Below are positions 6,535 through 15,434 of a stretch of 22,641 nucleotides of DNA, in pieces. The stretch covers positions 728,177-750,817 of the forward strand of contig BFEA01000301.1 of NCBI GenBank assembly GCA_003427395.1, written 5' to 3'. Position 1 is the stretch's first letter, and the number at the start of each line of letters is the position of its first letter. The stretch comes from Chara braunii. Lineage: Eukaryota; Streptophyta; Charophyceae; Charales; Characeae. The notes under the pieces are model-generated. The model saw only the letters and a program-made list of their open reading frames with translations. It did not search any database and had not been told where the DNA came from. A program made the position numbers and the translations under genes.

Positions 6535-8049
6535 ATGATGGTCTCCGTTCTGGGCATGCCAGGCCAACTGGCCAATGAGTCCATCGCCGAGTACCGACAG
6601 CGTTTCGAAGCTCAGCTCGCACTGATCGAGGCCGAGGAGCAGCTTCAGGCGGCAGCCGAGGCTGCCCGCCTACAAGCCGAAGCGGAGGCAGCAGCTGAAA
6701 AGCAGCGGCTTCAGGCCGAAGCAGACGCAGATACCCAGGCACGCCGCAAGGAGGCCCAGGATCTTCTACAGCGGCATGAAGCCACCAGCATCGAAAAGCT
6801 CAAATTCTGGCATTTTGAACCATCTGAGCACCACAAAGACGCGACACCGGAAGAGCAGCACAAGGAGTTCCTTGCCAAACTCGTGACCCAATTGGTTTAC
6901 ACTTGTAACCACCTTCAGTCCGAGCTGGCGAACCTCCGACGGGCGATGCGAAACCACAAGGATCTGCACGAGGATGCTACACGGCCACTTGATTCACGTG
7001 TACAGGACTTGGAGCAAGTTGCACCAAGACCAGATGCTGGCGAGTCCAGCAGTGCACCCTCTACCCGCCAATTGGAGGAACGAGTTGACCACGTAGTCGC
7101 AATGCTCGGCGGCATCAGCACCTTCGCACAACAGCCACGATCAGCAAGCAGCTGGACACCTTGAAGACCGAGGTTCAGCAACTGCACCAGCAGCCCAACA
7201 AGGATGGCAACACCAGTGTGCAGCACAACAAGATGCCTACATTCCAAATCGAAAAGTTCAATGACTATACGCATCAAGACCCAGTCCCCTGGTGGGAGGG
7301 CTTTACGACGCAACTTCAAATTCTTTTCGTCCCCGATCACTCCTACGTCGGCACGCTGTTCCTCATGGGAAGAGTCAACGAGGCTATGGAAGAAGCGGTT
7401 CATCGTGGACGACGCCCCGACGCTCGCCATCAACAGCCTCTTCGCCATGACGCAAGGCAACACATCGACACGTGACTAGCTCATGGAATGGCAAAAAAAC
7501 GCGGCAACGCCCGATCTCGAATTGCCATTTTCGCATCTGCGCTGAGAGTTCTACAACCGGTCATGTGCCGCCTTGAGCCTCGCACTTGGTGATCCCAAGC
7601 AATACACGACCTTCGCCGAAATCATCGACAAGGCAAGGGAGATCATCAAGACCAATAGCGTGGCTGCACATGAGAAGTCAGCGTGGCAGCCAACCTATGT
7701 GGAGAAAGGAAACTTTGGTCCGCGTCTGCAGCATGTCGCTGCAATCCAACCGGACAACATTGTGGGAGACCCGGCAGCCACCCAATCATCACGTGAGGGA
7801 GATCAGGTGACCGCTGTCCAGCCGCGAAGCAACAACAACTCCCGAGGAAAAGGGAAGGCGAAAACCGCATCGCCGGCCGAAAACGGACAGCCAGCACCAT
7901 GGGTCAAGTTTCACTTGACCAAGGCCAAATACAAGTGGCGCGGCCGATATGGCTGCTGCTATTGGTGCAACAGCACCAAGCACAAGACCTCCCAATGCCC
8001 AAATCAAGGCAAGGAGGATGTTTGGTGTCGTATCTACTCGGGAAACTGA
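6535..8049 (+). pseudogene. gag: gag, broken (coiled coil plus CCHC zinc knuckle)
   Basis: Gag forms the particle and packages the RNA. I chose ATG 6535 because it sits in CGCCACCATG, a strong Kozak context; ATG 6538 is an alternative. The first part (6535 to about 7130) is rich in Ala, Glu, Gln and Leu, typical of a coiled coil. The frame then shifts to frame 3 near 7130 (QLDTLKTEVQQLHQ) and back to frame 1 near 7365, where capsid sequence also seems to be missing before WEESTRLWKKRFIVDDAPT. TAG at 7477-7479 and TGA at 7543-7545 break the restored frame. The nucleocapsid knuckle CYWCNSTKHKTSQC (7957-7998) fits C-x2-C-x4-H-x4-C and is intact. No functional product is expected. Confidence 0.88.
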
Positions 8050-8513
8050 GTTGCGCAGGAGGTGAGGCGACTCCACCTCTTATTCCGCAAGATTCGGCCG
8101 CCTTGCTAGCGGCCTCCTACACATATTGGGAGGATGCGAATGTCGCAAGTCCTCGGTTTACTTACGAGGATTATGTTGTCCACTTGGTCCCACCGCTGGA
8201 CCAACCACTCCACGTGCAACAATCCACCGCATGCACGGTTTCACCACCATCGGCAACCGATTCGGCAGCTTCGCCACCATCTATCGCCGGGGATTCAACG
8301 TCGTGGTCAAGATTTGAAGAGCTCGACCCATTGACGTTTGCGGACTTCCAATGGATGCCCCTTCCCCCGTCCGGTCAATTGCCGAAACCGTATTGCAACG
8401 TGCTCATGGCACAATTGCGGGATTACTTGCACATTGCAGTACCAACTCCGCTGATGGACGCCGGAGTAGACGTTGTCGACCTTCACGACTACGTTGCGAA
8501 GGTCGACCTCTAG
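8042..8513 (+). pseudogene. Gag-Pol linker segment, frame 3
   Basis: After the zinc knuckle the homologous reading moves from frame 1 to frame 3 and stays open to TAG at 8511-8513. It is Pro-, Ser- and Ala-rich with acidic patches (for example FEELDPLTFADFQWMPLP) and has no recognised catalytic motif. It joins Gag to the protease. Whether the frame change near 8040 is an ancestral programmed shift or decay cannot be told from one copy. Confidence 0.6.
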
Positions 8514-8518
8514 TTCAA

Positions 8519-8974
8519 GACACAACGGTATGACAACATCCATTGTTGTACATACGCATTCACATCACAGAGGCGACCTGCAGCACTTTGATCGATTGCG
8601 GAGCTACTCGCAACTACATGAGCCAAGATTTTATGGTACGCCCTGGCCTTGGGCCACACGTTCGGAAGAAGTCGCAGCCCACGCAAGTCAAGTCAATCGA
8701 TCGGTGCATTGATGTCGTCCCCGTGTACTTTGCCCCGCATGCAAGCGAGGCCGTGTCCTTTGACATTTTGGACACCAAGTTCGACATGATCTTGGCCATG
8801 TCATGGCTGAGAAGTGAGGATCACCCGGTGAACTTCTACCGCCACACCGTTCACGTTCGTGATCGAAACGGAGTACTAGTCCTATGCACGGTGCCTCCTC
8901 CTCATCCTTTGATCAGCTGCCACGTGTTGTCCGCCGCAAGCATTCGAGATTCCATCATCAGGGATGAGATCGAA
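8519..8974 (+). pseudogene. pol: Ty3 aspartic protease, frame 2
   Basis: The protease would cut the Gag-Pol polyprotein. The active-site segment reads STLIDCGATRNYMSQDF, with the catalytic Asp at 8594-8596. Retroviral-type proteases usually have DSGA or DTGA; here Cys takes the middle place. I recall the same DCGA form in related elements, so it may be lineage-typical. A later FDMILAMSWLR segment matches the usual D-x-I-L-G-MDWL region of plant Ty3 elements. An in-frame TGA lies at 8531-8533 and the frame shifts to frame 1 near 8975. Confidence 0.82.
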
Positions 8975-9973
8975 AGATGGGGGTGTGTTTTCTCCACGCC
9001 CTCCCGCCCCATGACATTCCATCTACCGACTCATCACCGGACCCACGCATCACCGAGCTTCTCGACGCCTACGGCGGCATGTTCGAAGCCCCGCACGGAG
9101 TAGTACCGGATTGGCCAATCCCCCACGAGATCATCCTCGAGGCCGAGGCAGTACCTCCGCGTGGTTGCATCTACCGCATGAGCGAGGAAGAGTTAAGTGT
9201 GCTACGGGCACAACCCGACGACCTTCTCGAGAAAAGCTGGATTCGGCCTAGCTCTTCACCAAACGGTGCTCCCGTTCTCTTCGTCCGGAAGAAGAACAAC
9301 GAGCTGCGGTTGTGCATCGATTATCGCAAGCTCAACGCGCAAACCGTCAAGAACGTCCGCCCTCTTCCCCGCATCGATGACCTCCTCGAACGGCTGGGGG
9401 GCGGCAAGTTCTTCTCCAAGCTCGACCTCAAATCAAGATATCACCAACTCGAGATCCGGCAGGAGTACCGCTACAAGACCGCATTTAAGACACTATATGG
9501 GCACTTCGAATGGCTGGTTATGCCTTTTGGCCTTACGAATGCCCCGGCCACATTCCAAGAGGCTATGACAACGGAGTTCCGACGCATGCTGGATAAATTT
9601 GTACTCATCTACCTCGACGACATCTTGGTGTACAGCCGGAGTTTGGACGAGCATGTGGAGCACCTGCGCACCATTTTGGAACGGCTACGACAAGCCAAGT
9701 ACAAAGCCAACCGCGACAAATGCGAATTCGCGTGGCAAGAGCTGGAGTACTTGGGACATTATGTAACACCGCAAGGCATCTGTCCGCTTGCGGACAAGAT
9801 CGAGGCCATCCGCGTATGGCCCGAGCCCACCAACACCACGGACGTTCTCTCATTCATGGGGTTGGCGGGCTACTATCAACGCTTCATCACCGGGTACTCG
9901 AGGATTGCCACACCTATGACAAGATTACAATCACCAAAGGTGCCATTCGTATTCGATGACGACGCACGCAGGT
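8975..9973 (+). pseudogene. pol: Ty3 reverse transcriptase, frame 1
   Basis: This is the best preserved domain, open from about 8977 to beyond 9973. It copies element RNA into DNA. Visible motifs in order: RPSSSPNGAPVLFVRKK, LRLCIDYRKLN, FFSKLDLKSRYHQ (catalytic Asp 9424-9426; the usual Gly before YHQ is Arg), MPFGLTNAPATFQ, and YLDDILVYS at 9610-9636 with both catalytic Asp residues. The connection LEYLGHYVTPQGI and FMGLAGYYQRFI follow. ATG 8977 is not a real start; the domain belongs to a polyprotein. An 11-base duplication (9965-9986) destroys the frame at its end. Confidence 0.95.
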
Positions 9974-9986
9974 CACACGCCGGTCA

Positions 9987-10290
9987 TTCCAAGCACTCGA
10001 GACGACCATGCTCATGGCACCTGTCCTTATCATCTACGACCCCACCCTGCCAACGAGAGTGACAACTGGCGTTTCCGGTTATGGCATTGGGGCAGTCTTG
10101 GAACAACACGACGGCGACGGCTGGCAACCCGTGGAGTATTTCAGCCACAAAGTGCCTCCCATCAATTCACTCGATGATGCAAGGAAGGAGGAGTAGCTCG
10201 CGTTCGTGATGGCTCTCAAGCGATGGCGACACTTCCTCCTTGGGCATCGTAGGTTCACATGGGTCACGGACAACAACCCGTTGACCTACT
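9987..10290 (+). pseudogene. pol: RNase H, frame 3, truncated by gap
   Basis: RNase H degrades the RNA strand during reverse transcription. The frame resumes after the 11-base duplication with APVLIIYDPTLPTRVTT and continues GYGIGAVLEQ, VEYFSHKV, LKRWRHFLLG and TWVTDNNPLTY, the standard Ty3 RNase H blocks. The usual TDAS, holding the first catalytic Asp, is TGVS here (Gly codon at 10068-10070), so the enzyme would be inactive. TAG at 10194-10196 interrupts it. The remainder lies in the N gap. Confidence 0.92.
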
Positions 10291-10928
10291 NNNNNNNNNN
10301 NNNNNNNNNNNNNNNNNNNNNNNNNNNNNNNNNNNNNNNNNNNNNNNNNNNNNNNNNNNNNNNNNNNNNNNNNNNNNNNNNNNNNNNNNNNNNNNNNNNN
10401 NNNNNNNNNNNNNNNNNNNNNNNNNNNNNNNNNNNNNNNNNNNNNNNNNNNNNNNNNNNNNNNNNNNNNNNNNNNNNNNNNNNNNNNNNNNNNNNNNNNN
10501 NNNNNNNNNNNNNNNNNNNNNNNNNNNNNNNNNNNNNNNNNNNNNNNNNNNNNNNNNNNNNNNNNNNNNNNNNNNNNNNNNNNNNNNNNNNNNNNNNNNN
10601 NNNNNNNNNNNNNNNNNNNNNNNNNNNNNNNNNNNNNNNNNNNNNNNNNNNNNNNNNNNNNNNNNNNNNNNNNNNNNNNNNNNNNNNNNNNNNNNNNNNN
10701 NNNNNNNNNNNNNNNNNNNNNNNNNNNNNNNNNNNNNNNNNNNNNNNNNNNNNNNNNNNNNNNNNNNNNNNNNNNNNNNNNNNNNNNNNNNNNNNNNNNN
10801 NNNNNNNNNNNNNNNNNNNNNNNNNNNNNNNNNNNNNNNNNNNNNNNNNNNNNNNNNNNNNNNNNNNNNNNNNNNNNNNNNNNNNNNNNNNNNNNNNNNN
10901 NNNNNNNNNNNNNNNNNNNNNNNNNNNN
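10291..10928. other. Assembly gap (638 N)
   Basis: An N run interrupts pol between RNase H and integrase. The expected missing content is the end of RNase H and the beginning of integrase, including its first residues. The true gap length cannot be judged. Confidence 0.99.
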
Positions 10929-10929
10929 G

Positions 10930-11889
10930 GCCGATCCGGATTTCGCCACGTTGTATGGGCAGCTATCTTCNGATCACCCGCCGGCCAGCCACTATCACAT
11001 CGTCGACGGGTACTTGCTCCTCCACTCGAGAGGCAAGGACTTACTATGTGTCCCACGAGACCGTCGTCTTCGGACTCGCCTTCTCGGCTAGTACCATGAC
11101 TCACGACTCGCCGGCCATTTCGGAGTCAATCCCACTATTGCACGACTTCGAGAACGATTCCGATGGCCCGACCTCATTACCGATGTCACTCGGAATTGCG
11201 ATTCTTACGAAATTGGCCGACGAAGCAAGCCCCGCAACCACAATCCGTACGGCGAGTTGCGCCCGACGCCCATCCCACGGAAACCCGACCTCTCCAGCGC
11301 CATGGACATCACCGGTCCGTTTCCCTGAGACCGCCTCGGGCACGACCGCATCCTCACGGTCGTTGTCCGTTTGAGTAAGTATGGGCGATTTCTTCCTTGC
11401 AAGTACTACACAACGGCTCCCGAACTTGCACGCCTCTTACACACCAGCACGATTCGCAGCCATGGCGTACCGGAAGACATCGTCAGCGACCGCGACACTC
11501 ACTTCATGTCGGTATTTTGGACTTCTCTCATGCAGGAATCCGCCACGAAGATGAAACCAAGTTCGGCTCGGCATCCACAAACGAACGGGCAAACGGAGCG
11601 GGCTCATCAAACCGCTCAAACGATGCTTCGTACGCTCATCCGTCCGGACCAGAATGATTGGGTTGACCGCCTCCCCGACATCGAATTCGCCTACAACACT
11701 TCATTGCATCCGACGATCGACATAACTCCATTCGAGTTGCACCACGGTGGCCGGAAAGGCCGTATCTTCGTTGCTCTTCTCCTCCCACGAACAACCGACA
11801 TAGACGCTGCTTGCTCCCCCGCTTCCGTCCGGAAGTACAGGGAATTGCTGGCCCAAGCCCACGCGAACATGCAAAAGGCTAAAGTCCGC
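10930..11889 (+). pseudogene. pol: Integrase, frame 1
   Basis: Integrase inserts the DNA copy into the genome. Frame 1 is homologous throughout: DGYLLLHSRGKDLLCVPR, then the zinc domain with LAGHFGV, FRWPDL and TRNCDSYEIGRRSK. Two of the three cysteines expected in this last segment are Tyr and Gly, so zinc binding is lost. The DDE core survives: Asp in AMDITG (11305-11307), Asp in VSDRDTHF (11488-11490) and Glu in QTNGQTER (11596-11598). The frame carries TAG at 11089-11091 and TGA at 11326-11328. A deletion of roughly a dozen codons and a frameshift come near 11885. One N lies at 10971. Confidence 0.92.
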
Positions 11890-12370
11890 GCGGTGATCTG
11901 GTGTGGGTCTCCGCGAAAGAGTTTGCACTCGAGCAGGATGTTTCACGCAAACTGCTTCCCAAGTGGTTTGGACCACGGCCCGTAACATCAACCGCATGCG
12001 ATGAGCTCGATGGCCCCTCATTTGCGATCAACATCCCCCCGCATCTCACGTTCCATCCGGTCTTTCACGTCTCGAAGCTGGCGACATATACACCGGCTAA
12101 AAGCGACGACTTTCCGGGCCGTGATCGCAAGACCCTTGACGTCATCACGGATCGCAAGTACGCAGCAAGCCTCGATAGTACAAGGTTACATTCAAAGCAT
12201 GCGATCCCGACGACACTCGATGGATTTCAGGAGCAGATTTGAAAACATCCGCACCACTGATCTATGCTCACTACGAGCGACAAAGGTTGCCTGAGGGAAC
12301 TTCACGACCTGCCCCTCCCACCCGGACTGTGGTCCCTCCCTCAGACAGACAGCTTCGCCCTCGCACGTAA
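11890..12370 (+). pseudogene. pol: Integrase C-terminus with chromodomain-like tail
   Basis: Frame 3 continues with VWVSAKEFALEQ, RKLLPKWFGPRPV and HPVFHVSKLATYTP, the usual Ty3 integrase C-terminal block. Near 12168 the frame changes to frame 2, reading YKVTFKACDPDDTRWISGAD and ending at TAA 12368-12370. This last piece has the V-x-F-K-x-C-D-P-D-D-T-x-W layout of a chromodomain (compare YLVKWKG...TWE), which in chromoviruses directs insertion to chromatin marks. The chromodomain call is by pattern only. Confidence 0.75.
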
Positions 12371-12382
12371 GCTAAGTCTTTC

Positions 12383-12395
12383 AAGGAGGGGGGGG
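12383..12395 (+). promoter_or_regulatory. Polypurine tract
   Basis: AAGGAGGGGGGGG ends exactly one base before the TG of the 3' LTR. This is the primer for plus-strand DNA synthesis and fixes the start of the LTR. Confidence 0.92.
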
Positions 12396-13037
12396 TGTGG
12401 CATACTGCGCAGCCACACGGGCCTGCAGGACCCGACCAGCGTTCGCAGCCTAAAAGCCTGAAACCAAGGGCTTACAAGCCCTGTGTCGTTTCAACCTAAA
12501 CAGGGCCGTCCAGGTCTTGAGTCTTTTCAGCCTGAGACGGAGGTCCACTTTCGGGCCCTCATAAGATCACCCTGCCCTGACATTCAAGCACCAAACCAGG
12601 GTTTTAGGAACAGGCTATTTTTGGCCTGTTCCCACGACAGCCTCAGCAAGAGCTGCAGCGCCAGGCCATAGCTCGTTTTGGCATTGGCAAGAGCAGCCTC
12701 CTGGACTGCCCCGCCCTGCAACTGCAGGCAGTCGGAGGCAGTCAGGAGGTAGGCCGAGGTAGTACATAGGGAGAGTTCCCATGCACTTCACGGGTAGGCA
12801 GAAGGCAGCAGTCTTCAGAATTGGGCAGCAGCACTCTGGAGGAGCGCTGCAGGAGTAGCCCTAGCGCTAGTAGTTGTAGTAGTAGTCTTCATCGTTGGGC
12901 GCTGGTAGTGGTAGAGGAGCGTTGGAGAGAGAGATGACTGGCGGAGGCCAGGGGGACTCACCTATGGCGCCATAGCTCGAGCTTCAGCTTCCAGGTACTT
13001 GCATCAAGGCGCCAACTTCACAGGTTAGTACCTGACT

Positions 13038-13099
<62 letters not shown>

Positions 13100-13169
13100 A
13101 TTCTTCCTCTTCTAAGTCTACCATCTCTTCTTCACACTCTCGCTAACTGATTTCTCAATGCCTACGGAC

Positions 13170-13237
<68 letters not shown>

Positions 13238-13592
13238 GTGACTTTGGGACTTGACGACATTGGATCCAGACTCAACATTGGGATTCAAACATTTGACGAG
13301 GGACTAGTTGGTCCTGTGCTGAAGACTTGGTGTTGACGACATTCTCATCTTTCCCTCTTCTTCGTCTAACCCCCCTCTTCTTCGTCTGTGTATGGTCGGG
13401 GACTCGCGCATTCTTCCTGTGTGAGCGCTAGGCCCCTTCACACCATGGAATGATGATGATGATGCATGTTTGGGGCTGCATTGCAACATTAATTGTTCGG
13501 ATATTTGACATCTAAGTCTTCCGCTACGCTATCTTGTACTTTGTGAGAGTTGTCGGTTCTTGTTCTGGTCTGCACCGTTACGGTATGCAACA
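12396..13592 (+). repeat. 3' LTR, subfamily B
   Basis: It aligns from TGTGGCATAC to GTATGCAACA with the 5' LTR. Over about 400 aligned bases I count some 27 differences, about 93% identity. It has long GA tracts (13038-13094 and 13173-13235), lacks one U3 palindrome unit, and keeps about 65 bases near 13500-13565 that the 5' LTR has lost; a related segment in the solo LTRs (about 1280-1350) shows this is a 5' LTR deletion. The stem of its hairpin (13403-13431) has one mismatch. Confidence 0.95.
13038..13235 (+). repeat. Two expanded GA microsatellites in 3' LTR
   Basis: GA runs of 57 bases (13038-13094, one AAAG interruption) and 63 bases (13173-13235) flank a pyrimidine block. The 5' LTR has 13 and 21 bases at the same places, so both expanded or contracted after insertion. 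Assembled lengths may be unreliable. Confidence 0.95.
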
Positions 13593-13597
13593 AAGGT

Positions 13598-14075
13598 TGT
13601 CTCATCTCCGGTGTGTGTGTAGGGGGAGGGGTAAAGGAACCTTGTAGGGCTGAGTGGTTCCGGTTGCTTAATGGATAGTTCACTATTCGAGGGGAGTAGT
13701 TGACTCACACACAAAGAAAGTGGCCTCATGGGCCACGAGCGGAGAATGCCTGGGTGGGTGGGAAATTGCATCGTAGGTAGAAACACTACATGGGGTAGTA
13801 GAGTCTGTCTGATGACCAGCAGGTGCGAGTCCATGCTCATCTCATGGACTACAACCACCTGGCTGGCTGGTTGTCTCTAGGAAGTGTATAGACGTTGGGG
13901 TACTCTCATAGCCCTGCCATCATGATCCCTGGGGCCAGCTACCAGGGCCCAAAAACAAGACGGGTATAAGGTGTTGGAGGGACTACGGTCTTCACCCGAA
14001 AATAAAGCCCAGGTGCTATATTCAACTTACAGTCTTACCCTAAAAAGATCAGATTTTTGTTTGTACTCACTTCTT
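13598..14075. other. Unassigned intergenic region
   Basis: No gene is recognised. A stretch at 13790-13840 contains GGTAGTAGAGT and GGTGCGAGTCC, which loosely resemble the A and B boxes of a tRNA-derived SINE head, but pairing of the intervening arms is poor. Confidence 0.4.
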
Positions 14076-14151
14076 TTCAAATAGAACACCCCTTCGAATA
14101 CAACGCCCGGATGCTATGTTCGAATAGAACGCCCGGGGCGTTATATTTGAA
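14076..14151 (+). repeat. 26-bp palindromic repeats
   Basis: Units starting TTCAAATAGAACACC (14076), TTCGAATACAACGCCCGG (14093) and TTCGAATAGAACGCCCGG (14119) lie in tandem, the last two 26 bases apart. The final one is a 33-base near-palindrome: arms 14119-14133 and 14137-14151 pair at 13 of 15 positions around CGG. Confidence 0.8.
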
Positions 14152-14182
14152 TGTTCCATGGGCAGAGTGCCTTGCAGAGGCA

Positions 14183-14246
14183 GTATACACGAGTTTTAAA
14201 GGGCGGGGAGGGAGGTATACACGAGTTTTCAAGGCGGCTGAAAGGG
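14183..14246 (+). repeat. 32-bp tandem duplication
   Basis: GTATACACGAGTTTT occurs at 14183 and 14215, each followed by a G-rich run. A T-rich tract (about 14274-14301) follows. Confidence 0.8.
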
Positions 14247-14301
14247 TTTTGACTTCCAAGGGGTATATTTCGGTTTTATTTTTATTTTTATTTTATTTTT
14301 T

Positions 14302-14809
14302 CCGAGTTTAAAACGAATTGCAAGGAATATAAGTGGGAATGATATACAGAAAACCAAGTTGCGAAATCACACAGATGTTCAAGCAGAGAGCACAAAAGCA
14401 CCGAGATCCCATCCAAATAAGAGCAATCCAATGAAGTAATGAGCCAATGTTCAAGCCCTCAGGCCACACCAACACAGTATCCAAAGTCGCTCCTCTCTGA
14501 CTGGCGCCCAGCACCCAGCCTACACTACCTGACTATCCTACCTACATTATCATTCTCGCAGCAGGCTCACTTCGACTCTCGAAGACCAATGTACATGACG
14601 CCAACACCATAGCCGACCTCTTCCATGTACCAGGTATGTATCTCGCTTCCCCTTATCAGACCGTGTCCACCCACACTTGCCTCTTTCCTGAAGACCACCA
14701 ATCGCCCTCGTACACCTTGGCGCCCTGCAGCCCGACTATGGCTGCTAGCGCTCCGCTGCCTATGCAGCGCCCCACCTCACCGAACACGCGCCTTCAGGCG
14801 ACCAGAATG
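14302..14809. other. Unassigned region with open frame and splice-like site
   Basis: No gene is established. On the plus strand a frame stays open from about 14555 to 14850 and includes IADLFHVPGMYL, faintly like the VLHVPG segment of Copia polyproteins. CAG|GTATGT at about 14632 resembles a splice donor. The evidence is too thin to call either an element or an exon. Confidence 0.3.
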
Positions 14810-15434
14810 CCAACAAGCTGTCACGCAAGATTTGCATACAGTTTGCAATAAATAAAATAAACTAATTAAAGCAAATCCCTTCCTTTTGTGTGCGTCCGGC
14901 TTCGAGCGAGACCCTTCAATTACGGTCTTTGTCGGTCCCCACTCTTACGAATCTTTTATTTTGATTCGGAACAGCAAAGAATCATGCGAATAATAATCGT
15001 AAATTCTGATGTGTCATGTATGCATCAATTTGTCAATTTTTTAATTTTGAGAGCTGCGACAGAACATCAAAGAATACAATCATCAACAAGGACAGTGCAA
15101 CAAGCAAGACTGACTGATCTGACCAACAGGCTGTCACGGAAGATTTGCATACAGTTTGCAATAAATAAAATAAACTAATTAAAGCAAATCCCTTCTTATT
15201 GTGTGCGTCCGGCTTCGAGCTAGACCCTTCAATTACGGTCTTTGTCGGTCCTTGGTCTTACGAATCTTTTATTTTGATTCGGAACAGCAAAGAATCATGC
15301 GAATAATAATCGTAAATTCTGATGTGTCATGTATGCATCAATTTGTCAATTTTTTAATTTTGAGAACTGCGACAGAACATCAAAGAATACAATCATCAGC
15401 AAAGACAGTGCAAGAAGCAAGACTGACTGATCCG
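14810..15434 (+). repeat. 313-bp tandem duplication
   Basis: Copy 1 (14810-15122) and copy 2 (15123 to about 15434) are nearly identical; CCAACAAGCTGTCACG and CCAACAGGCTGTCACG mark their starts. Each contains TTTGCAATAAATAAAATAAACTAATT, shortened here to its AT-rich sense, and a frame without an ATG start (GTG at 14888 and 15201). The few differences change residues as often as not, so this is not judged coding. The high identity points to a recent event or to gene conversion. Confidence 0.93.

Larger units (their letters stand above)
4269..13592 (+). mobile_element. Ty3/gypsy chromovirus-like LTR retrotransposon, decayed
   Basis: A full-length structure of about 9.3 kb: 5' LTR (4269-5389), primer-binding site (5393-5404), leader, gag, protease, reverse transcriptase, RNase H, N gap, integrase, chromodomain-like tail, polypurine tract (12383-12395) and 3' LTR (12396-13592). 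The domain order PR-RT-RH-IN defines Ty3/gypsy. Flanks AAGGC (4264-4268) and AAGGT (13593-13597) are a 5-bp target duplication with one C/T difference. Frameshifts, stops and lost catalytic residues show it is non-autonomous. LTR divergence of about 7%, counted by eye over 400 bases, indicates an old insertion. It could still be mobilised in trans if the cis signals work. Confidence 0.96.
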
